A stretch of DNA of 64,000 nt from Lachnospiraceae bacterium (GTDB lineage: Bacteria; Bacillota; Clostridia; Lachnospirales; Lachnospiraceae), in NCBI GenBank assembly GCA_024681775.1, contig JAILAF010000069.1, forward strand, positions 1 through 64,000. The letters run 5' to 3'. Both the position numbers and the translations under genes were made by a program. The first letter of the stretch is position 1, and each line of letters starts with the position of its first letter. The notes beneath the pieces are model-generated. The model was not told the origin of the DNA, made no database searches, and saw only the letters and a list, made by a program, of their open reading frames with translations. Positions 23,351 to 32,665 of the stretch are shown here, one piece after another.

Positions 23351-24325
23351 TCATACGGACAGAAGTCTTGCCACCTCAAATTCGTATTCGCTGATGTTCT
23401 TGGTCATGTTCAGTGCTTCTTCGATGTCCATATCCACGAACTCGCCGTGCTTGTAGCAGACGACACGGTTGGTCTTGCCGGCGATGAGGATATCCACAGC
23501 CTTGGCGCCCATGATGGAGGCGTAGACACGGTCCTTCGCAGTGGGGCTGCCGCCGCGCTGCATGTAGCCCAGGATGGTGGCACGGGTCTCGATACCGGTA
23601 GCCGCCTCGATCCTGCGGGCCATGGAAGCGGAATGTCCGATGCCCTCCGCGTTGATGATCAGGTGATGGGTCTTGCCCTTCTTACGGTTCTCGATGATGT
23701 TGTTGATGATGTCCTGCTCGTTGAAATTGTACTTCTCGGGAAGAAGGATATCCTCGGCGCCGTTGGCGATACCGCACCACAGTGCGATGTATCCGGCATT
23801 TCTGCCCATAACCTCGATGATGGAGCATCTCTCATGGGAAGAGGAGGTGTCCTTCACCTTATCAATGGCATTCATGGCAGTATTCACAGCGGTGTCAAAG
23901 CCGATGGTGTAATCGGTGCAGGCGATATCTAGGTCGATGGTGCCGGGCAGACCGATGGTGTTGATCCCGTTGCGGGAAAGTGCCTGGGCGCCGCGGTAGG
24001 AGCCGTCTCCTCCGATGACCACCATTCCGTCGATCCCGTGCTTGCGGCAGATCTCAGCGCCGCGCTTCTGTCCTTCGGGGGTCTTAAACTCCAGACATCT
24101 CGCGGTTCCCAGCACGGTACCGCCCCTCTGGATCATATCGGACACATCCTTGGGCTGCATGTCGATGATCTCCTCGTTGAGCAGACCCATGTATCCTTTC
24201 TTGATGCCCTTCACCTTCAGGCCTCTTGCGATCGCCATACGGACCACCGCACGGATTGCGGCATTCATGCCGGGGGCATCGCCGCCGCTGGTAAGAACAC
24301 CGATGGTTTCCATTTTATTTGCCAT
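23351..24325 (-). CDS. pfkA: ATP-dependent 6-phosphofructokinase
   Basis: 324 residues. TSGGDAPGMNA (12-22), GGDGS (105-109) with the Gly typical of ATP users, PGTIDLDI (127-134) with both catalytic aspartates, IEVMGRNAGY and GYMQRGGSP. It phosphorylates fructose-6-phosphate. The residue between the two aspartates is Leu where Asn is usual (TIDND), probably a lineage trait. GGAGG precedes the ATG at 24325. It follows dnaE by 63 nt and ends at a strong terminator. Confidence 0.95.
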   Translation of the reverse strand: MANKMETIGVLTSGGDAPGMNAAIRAVVRMAIARGLKVKGIKKGYMGLLNEEIIDMQPKDVSDMIQRGGTVLGTARCLEFKTPEGQKRGAEICRKHGIDGMVVIGGDGSYRGAQALSRNGINTIGLPGTIDLDIACTDYTIGFDTAVNTAMNAIDKVKDTSSSHERCSIIEVMGRNAGYIALWCGIANGAEDILLPEKYNFNEQDIINNIIENRKKGKTHHLIINAEGIGHSASMARRIEAATGIETRATILGYMQRGGSPTAKDRVYASIMGAKAVDILIAGKTNRVVCYKHGEFVDMDIEEALNMTKNISEYEFEVARLLSV

Positions 24326-24388
24326 GACTACCTCCAAACAAAACTGATATCATAATCAGAAGTATTTTATTCTCTTTTTTTCCCTATT

Positions 24389-27300
24389 TCAATACTTTAT
24401 CTTAACATTCTCGGCATCAAGGAGCTGTGTCAGGCTCTCCTCCAGTGCGGCGCAGAGGGTGACGGAGGACTCGGAAGGCAGTACCCGCAGGGCTTTGACG
24501 GAGTCGAGATATACCACAACCTCCGCATTTCCGGGGAATTTTCCGAGGATCTCTCGGATTTGCGGCCACTTGCCATCGTAGTCCTGCGGCGTTGCAAACC
24601 GCAGGAAAAGTCCCTTCTCCGGGATCCTGGGACCGAAGCGGTCCGGGGGCTGCTGCCCGGAAGAAGCTCCCGCTGCGTTCCCGCTGCCCGCGGTTCCCTG
24701 CCCGCTTCGCTGCCCGGAAGAAGCACCGGAACGGGGCGCGGCATTCTGGTAAAAGGAACCGGAGCTTCCGTATCTGCGGCCGGTGCGGAAGATGTCGGAA
24801 GCATTTTTTCCTTCCGCCTCGCCGAAGAGCACAATCTGATCCGCCAGAAGCTTCGCGTTTTTGTCCTCCTCGATGCTGACCTTGCCGCGGACAAAGATCC
24901 GGGCGTCCTCATCCAGGATGGGAGCGTACTGCTCGTAGGTCTTGGGGAAGACCAGCACCTCTACGGATCCCGTCAGATCCTCCAGTGTCAGGAAGCACAT
25001 GGCCTTGTTGGTCTTGGTGTATTTGATGGTCTTCTCGGAGATCATGCCGCCGACGATGAGGTATGCCCCATCCTCCAGCTCCGCTCTCCCCAGCTCTTCA
25101 TTCAGGGTAAAGTCCGCGGCACTCACATCCGCGATCCGCTCCTCCAGCTCCCGGTAGGGCTCCAGGGGATGGCCGCTGATATAGAGGCCCAGCACTTCCT
25201 TCTCCATGGCCAGGAGGGTCTCGGTGTCGAACTCTCCCAGGGGCGGCAGATCCGTTTCGGAGCCCCCCTTTTCCGCATCCTCAAAGAGATCAAAGAGGGT
25301 CATCTGTCCCGAGATCTGGGTCTTTTTCTCCCGGGCCAGATCATCCAGGATAAAGGCAGAGTCCCGCAGCATCTGCTGGCGGGTGCCCCCCAGGCAGTCC
25401 AGCGCACCGGACTTGACCAGGGCCTCCGCCGCATGCCGGTTCATCTCCTTGTCCTTCACCCGCTCCAGGAGATTCCGGAGACCGGTGTAGGGGCCGTTTT
25501 TCTCCCGCTCAGAGGCGATGGCCATGACCACGGACTCTCCCACGCCCTTGATGGCGGTGAGAGCGTAACGGATCCTGCCGTCACCGGAGATAAAGCCCAC
25601 ACCTCCCTCGTTGACACTGGGAGGAGAGACCTCGATGCCCATGCCCCGGCAGGTGGCGATGTAGGCCACCACCTTCGGCAGATTCCCGATGACGGAGGTC
25701 ATGAGGGCCGCCATGAACTGCACGGGATAATAATACTTCAGATACGCCGTCTGGTATGCCACCACGGCGTAGGACGCTGCGTGGGATTTGTTGAAGGCGT
25801 ATTTCGCAAAATCCACCATCTCATCAAAGATGTGATTGGCGATCTGCTCCGGGATCCCGTTTTCTACGCACCCGGGAACCGATGCAGGCACGGGCTTTCC
25901 CGCCGCCTTCGCTGCATCCATCTCCTCCCGGTTGCCGTGAAGGAAAATCTTCCGCTCCGCATCCATCACATCCTGTTTTTTCTTGCTCATGACACGGCGC
26001 ACCTTGTCGCTCCGTCCCATGGAATAGCCGCCCAGCTCGCGGACGATGCGCATGACCTGCTCCTGATAGACGATGCATCCGTAGGTGGGCGCCAGGATGG
26101 GCTCCAGCTGCGGGCAGGCGTAGGTGATGCTCTCCGCGTGATTTTTGCCGTCGATGTATTTCGGGATAAAGGACATGGGGCCGGGGCGGTACAGGGAGAT
26201 CCCGGCAATCACATCCTCCAGACTGCCGGGCTTTAATTCCTTCATGAAATTCCGCATGCCCGCGGACTCCAGCTGGAATATGCCCTCGGTGTGGCCCGTG
26301 GCGAGGGAGGCAAAGACCTTCGGGTCATTCATCTCCACATGGGCGCTGTCCACATGCTCCCCCGTATCCCGCAGGATGTTCCGCTCCACATCATCGATCA
26401 TATCCAGGGTGGTGAGACCCAGAAAATCCATCTTCAGCAGGCCCAGACTCTCCAGCTCGTCCTTGTCGTACTGGGTCACGGGCATATCCTCGGTACCGAT
26501 GGCCAGGGGCACGTACTCCTCGGCGCGCTCCCGGCAGATCACCACACCCGCTGCATGGGTGCCGGTGTTCCTGGGAAGTCCCTCCAGCCGTTTCGCCATA
26601 TCCACGACACGGTGAACCCGCTCGTCGGTATCGTAGAGTTCCTTGAATTCCTGGCTCATCTCCAGGGCTTTTTCCAGGGTGATATCCGGCTCCCGGGGGA
26701 TCTTTTTCGTCACCTCGTTGCCGAAGGCAAATGGCAGATCCATGGCTCTGGCCACATCCTTGATGACGCCCTTGGCGCCCAGGGTGGACATGGTGGCGAT
26801 CTGCACCACCTTCTCCCGGCCGTATCTGTCCATGACATACTCGATGACCTCGCGGCGTCTGCGGGTACAGAAGTCCACGTCGATATCGGGCATGGTGACA
26901 CGCTCCGGATTCAGGAAGCGCTCAAAGATCAGCTCATAACGGACGGGATCGATGTTGGTGATCTCCAGGCAGTAGGAAACAATGCTCCCCGCGGCGGAGC
27001 CTCTTCCGGGGCCCACGGAGATGCCGTTTTTCCTGGCGTAATGAATGAAATCCCAGACGATGAGGAAATAGTCCACAAAGCCCATGGAGCGGATCACGCC
27101 CAGCTCATAGTCCAGGCGCTCCCGCAGGGTCCTGCCGTCGCCCGCGGGCAGATCATCTCTCCCGTAGCGCTTCTGCAGACCTTTGGTACACAGGTCATTC
27201 AGATAGGCAAAGGCGTCCCACCCCTCGGGTACGGCATAGGAGGGGAGCTTGTTGACGCCGGTCTCGATCTCCACGTTGCAACGCTCTGCGATGCGGGCCG

Positions 27301-28093
27301 TATTCTCCAGCGCCTCCGGCAGATAGGAAAAGCGCTCCGCCATCTCCGCCTCGCTCTTGACGTAGAACTGGCCGTCGTAATAGGTCAGCCGGTCCTCGCT
27401 GCTGATGGTCTTGTTGGTCTGGATGCACAGCAGGATGTCATGGGCATCCGCATCCTCGCGATAGGTGTAGTGGCAGTCGTTGGTCGCCACCAGTCCGATG
27501 CCGGTCTCCCGGGCGATCTGCACAAGCTCCATGTTCACCCGGCGCTGATCCGCCAGGCCGTGGTCCTGCAGCTCCAGATAGAAGTTCTCCGGCCCAAAGA
27601 TCTCCCGGTATTCCAGTGCCAGACGTCTGGCTTCCTCCGGCTTCCCGGATAGTATGGTCCTGGGTAATTCACCTGCCAGACAGGCGCTGAGACAGATCAG
27701 TCCCTCATGATACTCCCGGAGCAGTTCCTTATCCACGCGGGGCTTGAAATAAAACCCTTCCGTGAAGCCTCTGCTCACGAGCTTTAACAGATTGGCATAG
27801 CCCGTATTGTTCTCCGCCAGCAGGATCAGATGGTGATATCTGACCTCCCCGCGGCCCGCATTTTTCTCAAAGCGGGAGCCGGGCGCCACATAGACCTCGC
27901 AGCCAAGGATGGGCTTGATCCCCGCTTCCTTCGCTGCGCGATAGAATTTCAGCACACCGTACATCACGCCGTGATCGGTGATGGCCGCTGCGGTCATCCC
28001 CAGCTCCTTCACGCGCTTCACGTAGTCCGTCACACGGTTCATGCCGTCCAGAAGACTGTATTCCGTATGGGTGTGCAAATGTACAAAAGCCAT
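24389..28093 (-). CDS. dnaE: DNA polymerase III subunit alpha (DnaE)
   Basis: 1234 residues. The N-terminal PHP domain (FVHLHTHTEYSLLDG) is followed by polymerase motifs GPGRGSAAGSIVSY and PDIDVDFCTRRR, a tandem HhH/DNA-binding region, an OB fold (VGGMISEKTIKYTK) and a C-terminal tail. It is the replicative polymerase of the DnaE type; a second polymerase, PolC, is expected elsewhere in a firmicute. A Gly/Ser/Gln-rich stretch of about 55 residues (GSSGSFYQNAAPRSGASSG and on) sits between the OB fold and the tail. The ATG begins 2 nt after the preceding glycosyltransferase stop with a weak site, implying coupling. Confidence 0.96.
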   Translation of the reverse strand: MAFVHLHTHTEYSLLDGMNRVTDYVKRVKELGMTAAAITDHGVMYGVLKFYRAAKEAGIKPILGCEVYVAPGSRFEKNAGRGEVRYHHLILLAENNTGYANLLKLVSRGFTEGFYFKPRVDKELLREYHEGLICLSACLAGELPRTILSGKPEEARRLALEYREIFGPENFYLELQDHGLADQRRVNMELVQIARETGIGLVATNDCHYTYREDADAHDILLCIQTNKTISSEDRLTYYDGQFYVKSEAEMAERFSYLPEALENTARIAERCNVEIETGVNKLPSYAVPEGWDAFAYLNDLCTKGLQKRYGRDDLPAGDGRTLRERLDYELGVIRSMGFVDYFLIVWDFIHYARKNGISVGPGRGSAAGSIVSYCLEITNIDPVRYELIFERFLNPERVTMPDIDVDFCTRRRREVIEYVMDRYGREKVVQIATMSTLGAKGVIKDVARAMDLPFAFGNEVTKKIPREPDITLEKALEMSQEFKELYDTDERVHRVVDMAKRLEGLPRNTGTHAAGVVICRERAEEYVPLAIGTEDMPVTQYDKDELESLGLLKMDFLGLTTLDMIDDVERNILRDTGEHVDSAHVEMNDPKVFASLATGHTEGIFQLESAGMRNFMKELKPGSLEDVIAGISLYRPGPMSFIPKYIDGKNHAESITYACPQLEPILAPTYGCIVYQEQVMRIVRELGGYSMGRSDKVRRVMSKKKQDVMDAERKIFLHGNREEMDAAKAAGKPVPASVPGCVENGIPEQIANHIFDEMVDFAKYAFNKSHAASYAVVAYQTAYLKYYYPVQFMAALMTSVIGNLPKVVAYIATCRGMGIEVSPPSVNEGGVGFISGDGRIRYALTAIKGVGESVVMAIASEREKNGPYTGLRNLLERVKDKEMNRHAAEALVKSGALDCLGGTRQQMLRDSAFILDDLAREKKTQISGQMTLFDLFEDAEKGGSETDLPPLGEFDTETLLAMEKEVLGLYISGHPLEPYRELEERIADVSAADFTLNEELGRAELEDGAYLIVGGMISEKTIKYTKTNKAMCFLTLEDLTGSVEVLVFPKTYEQYAPILDEDARIFVRGKVSIEEDKNAKLLADQIVLFGEAEGKNASDIFRTGRRYGSSGSFYQNAAPRSGASSGQRSGQGTAGSGNAAGASSGQQPPDRFGPRIPEKGLFLRFATPQDYDGKWPQIREILGKFPGNAEVVVYLDSVKALRVLPSESSVTLCAALEESLTQLLDAENVKIKY

Positions 28094-28095
28094 AA

Positions 28096-29052
28096 TCAGT
28101 CTGCTTTCTTATCCGATGTCTCCGGCAGATTCCAGCTCTCCCGGATCACATACTGGGGTGCATTGTTGAGCGTGATATAGATCCTGCCCACGTACTCCCC
28201 GATCAGTCCCAGCATCATCAGGATGAGACCGCCGAAGAAGATGGTAGCCGTCATCTGGGCTGCGTAGCCCTGGACCACCGCAGGATTCAGGAGTCTGCGG
28301 ATCACGATATAGATACCGTAGATAAAGCTGCAAATGGTGGCCAGGATCCCGATCCCGGTGGCGATCCGCAGGGGCTTCACGGAAAAAGCGGTAAAGCCGT
28401 TGAACCAGAGATTTAGGAGCTTCCCCAGGGTATAGCCGGAGTGGCCCACCTCCCGCTCTCTGTGATCTACCTCCACGTTGGCGATATGCTTCGTGGAGCG
28501 CAGCACCAGACCGATGACATAAGGGTAGCTGTTCTCATACCGGATCAGATCGTTCACCACAAAGCGCTTCGCCGCAAAATAGCTGGACACCGCCAGCTCC
28601 TTCGGCTTTCCCAGCATCACCCGGATCATGTAGTCGTTCACGCGGCTGCCGAAATTCCGGAAATGAGAGTGCTGCTTGTGGGAGTAGTGTGCGTAAACGA
28701 CATCCGTGTCACGTCCCAGCGCATTCAGCAGTCTGTCCACCTGGTTTGCCGGGGTCTGACCGTCGTCGTCCAGACATACCACGATATCTCCGTCGGAGTA
28801 GCGCAGCCCCGCCATGAGGGCGCTGTGCTGACCGAAGTTCCGCGCAAGGGAAATCCCACGGATCCGCGCATCCTCCTCGCAGAGCTTCCGGATCACGTCT
28901 TCCGTTCCGTCGGGAGAGCAGTCGTTTACGAGAAAAACATCGTAGGTGTATCTGTCCTTCAGCTCCTCCATTTTTTCCCGGATCTCCCGGACCACACCCT
29001 CCAGGGTAAGCTCCGAGCGATAGCAGGGGATCACAAAGCTGACTTTTTCCAT
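28096..29052 (-). CDS. GT2 glycosyltransferase, GtrB/DPM1-like, with two C-terminal membrane segments
   Basis: 318 residues. A GT-A domain opens VSFVIPCYRSELTLEG, with LVNDCSPDGT, ARNFGQHSALMAGL and the DDDGQTP metal motif, followed by two membrane helices (about 235-258 and 272-298). This is the architecture of enzymes that load a sugar on polyprenyl phosphate for use outside the membrane. The ATG at 29052 starts 1 nt after the upstream GT2 stop. It precedes dnaE by 2 nt, so polysaccharide and replication genes share a transcript. Confidence 0.87.
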   Translation of the reverse strand: MEKVSFVIPCYRSELTLEGVVREIREKMEELKDRYTYDVFLVNDCSPDGTEDVIRKLCEEDARIRGISLARNFGQHSALMAGLRYSDGDIVVCLDDDGQTPANQVDRLLNALGRDTDVVYAHYSHKQHSHFRNFGSRVNDYMIRVMLGKPKELAVSSYFAAKRFVVNDLIRYENSYPYVIGLVLRSTKHIANVEVDHREREVGHSGYTLGKLLNLWFNGFTAFSVKPLRIATGIGILATICSFIYGIYIVIRRLLNPAVVQGYAAQMTATIFFGGLILMMLGLIGEYVGRIYITLNNAPQYVIRESWNLPETSDKKAD

Positions 29053-29053
29053 T

Positions 29054-30004
29054 TTATTTCTGTTCCCTTCTTTTCTCTGATACCCGGTGATCATGGACCC
29101 GGACCAGACGATATTCAAAATCCTTACGGTCACGGACATCGATAGCCTTCAGGATCATGCCCGTGAAAACGGAAAGCACACCGCACAGTCCCACAAACCC
29201 GCATACGATGAGGGTGGGGAAGCGGGGCACCAGACCGGTGGATCCGTACTCCGCCACCACGGGCGCCAAAAATCCCACTGCCAAAAGGATGAGCACCGTC
29301 CCCAGGGCGCCGAAGAAACGCATGGGGCGGTAGTTTTTGTAAAGCGAATAGAGCTTGTGCAGCACCTTTAGCCCGTCGGGGATGGTGTTGAGCTTGGAAA
29401 AGCTGCCGTCGGGGCGGTCCCTGTATTCGATGACCACGTTCACCACCCGGAGGTTGTAATTCACCGCGTGAACCGTCATCTCCGTCTCGATCTCAAAGCC
29501 CTTGGAGAAGACGGGGAAGGTCTTCACGAATTCATAAGAAAATGCCCGGTACCCGGTCATGATATCCTTCACATCCGCGCCGAAGAGGGAATTGATGGAG
29601 CAGCGCATCAGGCTGTTTCCGAAATTGTGGAAGGGGCGCTTGTTCTCCGTAAAATAGGTGGAGCTGAGCCTGTCTCCCACCACCATGTCGGCACCGCACT
29701 CCAGCACCTGGCGGGCCATCTCCCGGGCTGAATCCAGGGAGTAGGTATCGTCGCCGTCGATCATGATATAGCAGTCCGCGTCGATCTCCCGGAACATCCT
29801 CCGGATCACATTGCCCTTGCCCTGCTGCCACTCCCGGCACACGATGGCACCCGCTTCCGCGGCGATCCTGCCGGTATCGTCGGTGGAATTGTTGTCATAG
29901 ACATAGACCTCCGCCTCGGGGAGCTGCTCCTTCACATCCTTCACAACCTTCCCGATGGTCTTTGCCTCGTTATAGCATGGGATCAAAACCGCTATCTGTT
30001 CCAT
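29054..30004 (-). CDS. GT2 glycosyltransferase with C-terminal membrane segments
   Basis: 316 residues starting MEQIAVLIPCYNEAKTIGKV. It has VYDNNSTDDTG, the DGDDTY metal motif and MTGYRAFS, followed by two membrane helices near residues 230-285. It resembles polyprenyl-phosphate glycosyltransferases and so may work together with the next gene. A GAGAGAG site precedes the ATG at 30004. It diverges from the SGNH hydrolase gene. Confidence 0.87.
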   Translation of the reverse strand: MEQIAVLIPCYNEAKTIGKVVKDVKEQLPEAEVYVYDNNSTDDTGRIAAEAGAIVCREWQQGKGNVIRRMFREIDADCYIMIDGDDTYSLDSAREMARQVLECGADMVVGDRLSSTYFTENKRPFHNFGNSLMRCSINSLFGADVKDIMTGYRAFSYEFVKTFPVFSKGFEIETEMTVHAVNYNLRVVNVVIEYRDRPDGSFSKLNTIPDGLKVLHKLYSLYKNYRPMRFFGALGTVLILLAVGFLAPVVAEYGSTGLVPRFPTLIVCGFVGLCGVLSVFTGMILKAIDVRDRKDFEYRLVRVHDHRVSEKRREQK

Positions 30005-30136
30005 ACACACTCTCTCTATCCTGCCTCTTCCGAAATAGGGTGCTCCGGGGGTTCCGACAGGGATCCGCCCCGGGATCGCTTTGCTTTGCGCGACATAAAG
30101 GCGCTTATATATTCTACCACAAAACGCCTATTTTTT

Positions 30137-30145
30137 TGTTATAAT
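30137..30145 (+). promoter_or_regulatory. Extended -10 promoter directly before the SGNH gene
   Basis: TGTTATAAT is a TGn-extended perfect -10, preceded by seven T and without a good -35. The expected transcription start is base 30152, the A of the ATG. Confidence 0.6.
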
Positions 30146-30151
30146 ATCCAC

Positions 30152-31573
30152 ATGAAAAAAATATTTGCATCACGAATTTTCAAAATACTGCTGCTGAGCA
30201 CGGCAGCCTTTCTTTTGCTGGCGGTGATCCTGGGGATCCTGCGGATAGAGACAGGCCCTGCCGCCGAGGATCTGGCGGGTCTGGAAAGCAGCGAATACAA
30301 CGGCATCTACGTCTCCTGCGCAGGGGATGTCACCGTGAGCAGCCAGTGGTTTACGGACTACCTGGGGCTGGCAACCTATGTGTGTCAGGGGAAGGCGGAC
30401 CGGTTAAAGACCCTCCTGCGCTGCCTGAACGCAGCCTACGCCTCAGACAACCGGATCACCCACGTCTTTCTGGATCTGGATCCCGCCTTCCTGCTGCATG
30501 AAAAAAAGGATCCGGAGGCCGCGGCAAAGCGGATGGCCGATCTGTTGACACCTTACTTTACCGCCCATCCGGACGTACTCTACCAGATCCGGATCCCGGC
30601 CCATCCCCTCTCCTACTGGCAGGGGCTTGCGGATCCGGAGGCGGTTACGGCATGCTATGCGCTGGCTGCGGAGTACTTCTGTGCGCAGCCCAATGCCATC
30701 CTGTACTTCTACGGGGACGAGGACTGGGTACTCTACGGCGAAGACCAGTTTGCGGATCCGGAGACCGGTGCCCTGCAGGGACGCCTGGGGGAAAAATATT
30801 TCCTCTACACCTTCGCGGACAGACAGCGCACCGTGAGTGCGGCAGAAATGGCCGGAAAATGTGAAAAGATCCTGGCAGCCGCCGCTTCCCCCAAGACTTA
30901 TCCCGACCTTTCCGGAACCGCAGTGGTGTGCATCGGGGACAGCATCTTCGGCAATTACACGGACACTGCCTCCATCACCTCCATCATGAAATCCCTCTCC
31001 GGATGCAGCGCCTACAACTGTGCGGTGGGCGGCGCAACGGCAGCGGCAAACGGCTCTTACGGGCATGATCTGCCCTCCCTCACTGCCATGGTGGGACGGG
31101 GGGATACCTCTGTGCGGCAGGACTTTGCGGATGCGCAGGCCGATATCCTGGACGGCGGTCCCCTCGTTTTTGTCATCGAGTTCGGCATCAACGATTATTT
31201 CAACGGCTTCGCCCCGGAAAGCAGCGACCCCGCAGATCCGTCCACCACGGCCGGGTCCCTGCGAAACGTCATCACAGAGCTCTCGTCCGCCCATCCGGAG
31301 GCGCGGATCCTCCTGATGGTCCCCGGCTATATCTCCATGTTTGAAAACGGATATGCTCCCTCGGACGAGTCCCGCTCCTGGGTCCTGGAGGACTACCGCA
31401 AGGTGGTCCGCGCGCTGGGAAACGAGCTGGGCTGCACCGTGCTGGAGCAGCAGTCCGCTGAGGGTCTGACGCAGGACTCCTTCCCCTACTATGCGGAGGA
31501 CGACGTACATTACAATGAGCGCGGGCGCTTTCTGATGGCGGAAACGCTCCTTAAAACTATCCACGGAGACTAA
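30152..31573 (+). CDS. Membrane-anchored SGNH/GDSL hydrolase
   Basis: 473 residues. An N-terminal signal anchor (about 8-30) is followed by a roughly 225-residue region of unknown type and an SGNH hydrolase domain. Motifs there are CIGDSIFGN (nucleophile Ser), the Gly of VGGATAAANG, GINDYFNG (Asn) and DDVHYNERG (Asp/His). Such enzymes remove or move acyl groups on surface polysaccharides. The ATG at 30152 is chosen because the signal anchor starts there. No ribosome binding site exists, and the promoter position suggests a leaderless transcript. The GT52-like gene follows at 6 nt. Confidence 0.82.
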   Translation: MKKIFASRIFKILLLSTAAFLLLAVILGILRIETGPAAEDLAGLESSEYNGIYVSCAGDVTVSSQWFTDYLGLATYVCQGKADRLKTLLRCLNAAYASDNRITHVFLDLDPAFLLHEKKDPEAAAKRMADLLTPYFTAHPDVLYQIRIPAHPLSYWQGLADPEAVTACYALAAEYFCAQPNAILYFYGDEDWVLYGEDQFADPETGALQGRLGEKYFLYTFADRQRTVSAAEMAGKCEKILAAAASPKTYPDLSGTAVVCIGDSIFGNYTDTASITSIMKSLSGCSAYNCAVGGATAAANGSYGHDLPSLTAMVGRGDTSVRQDFADAQADILDGGPLVFVIEFGINDYFNGFAPESSDPADPSTTAGSLRNVITELSSAHPEARILLMVPGYISMFENGYAPSDESRSWVLEDYRKVVRALGNELGCTVLEQQSAEGLTQDSFPYYAEDDVHYNERGRFLMAETLLKTIHGD

Positions 31574-31579
31574 CGGAAC

Positions 31580-32665
31580 ATGAAAGAGCGCATCTATGTC
31601 TGTCACACCTTCTATCATGTCTACATCACCATTTTGAAGGAACTGAAGATCCGGGCGGAGGAGGGAGACGGCTACCTGCCCGGGGCCACCCTGATCCTCT
31701 CCAAAATGAGCAACAATTTCACTCCCCTGCTGCCCAGGGTCAGCGCCTGCGGCCTCTTCGAGGAGGTGCTGGAGTACGACGAGCAGCGGGAAAGCGCCTT
31801 CCCGGAGCTGGCAAAATACCGGGAGAACACCGGCAGCGGCCTGGGGAATCTGCGGCAGCGCATCCGGCTCACCAGGCGCTTTGCGAAGCTCCAGGAGCCC
31901 TTCCTGCCCGTAAACTTCCGAGATTACCGGCAGATCTATGTCTTCTGTGATGCAGATCCCATCGGCGTCTACCTAAACCAGGCCAGGATCCGCTACCACG
32001 CCCTGGAGGACGGGTTAAACTGCATCGCCAACGGCGATCTGGCGCGCTATGACAACCGGGGCCATTTCCCCCTGAAGGCCTTCCTCTCCATGCACCTCAA
32101 CCTGATCTGTATCCCCAACGGCTACGGCAAATACTGCATCGACATGGAGATCAATGACCGGTCCCGCCTGATCTACAAGGACTTCAAAAAATACATCGAA
32201 GTCCCCAGACTCCCTCTCCGGGACCGTCTGACGGAAGCGGACAAGGATCTGATCCTGCAGGTCTTCCTGGAGAACAAGGAGGAGCTGGTGCAGCGGGTGA
32301 AGGAAGCTGCCGAGGCAGGGGACGGGATCCTGATCCTGACGGATCCGCTCTGCACCCTGGACATCCGGGAACGGATCTTCCGGGACATCATCGCCATGTA
32401 TGAAAAAGAGGGAACCGTCTTTCTGAAGCCCCACCCCAGAGACGAGCTGGACTACGAAAAACTGTTCCCCGATATTCCGCAGATCCGCGGAAGCGTCCCC
32501 ATGGAGATGCTGCATTTCATCCCCGGGGCTCATTTTAAAAAGGTCGTTGGCGTTCTGACAGAGATGTCGGATTTCCCCTATGCGGACGAAAGCGTCCGTC
32601 TGGGGCCCGACTTTATGGATGCCTATGAGGATCCTCTGATCCACCGTCAGAATGAACAGATCTGA
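31580..32665 (+). CDS. GT52/polysialyltransferase-like glycosyltransferase
   Basis: 361 residues starting MKERIYVCHTFYHVYITILK. The GT-B-like opening (YVCHTFYH), ALEDGL near residue 140 and KPHPRDELDY near residue 290 match the pattern of family GT52/polysialyltransferase-like enzymes. No membrane segment. Sialic acid genes are not visible, so the donor may not be CMP-sialate. It shares a transcript with the SGNH gene and converges with the GT4 gene, overlapping its 3' end by 19 nt. Confidence 0.65.
   Translation: MKERIYVCHTFYHVYITILKELKIRAEEGDGYLPGATLILSKMSNNFTPLLPRVSACGLFEEVLEYDEQRESAFPELAKYRENTGSGLGNLRQRIRLTRRFAKLQEPFLPVNFRDYRQIYVFCDADPIGVYLNQARIRYHALEDGLNCIANGDLARYDNRGHFPLKAFLSMHLNLICIPNGYGKYCIDMEINDRSRLIYKDFKKYIEVPRLPLRDRLTEADKDLILQVFLENKEELVQRVKEAAEAGDGILILTDPLCTLDIRERIFRDIIAMYEKEGTVFLKPHPRDELDYEKLFPDIPQIRGSVPMEMLHFIPGAHFKKVVGVLTEMSDFPYADESVRLGPDFMDAYEDPLIHRQNEQI

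Noticed and set aside
30099..30137. Terminator AGGCG/CGCCT plus T-run before the SGNH gene
   Set aside because: The stem is only 5 bp with a 21-nt loop and no gene ends upstream on that strand. The T-run more likely belongs to the promoter.
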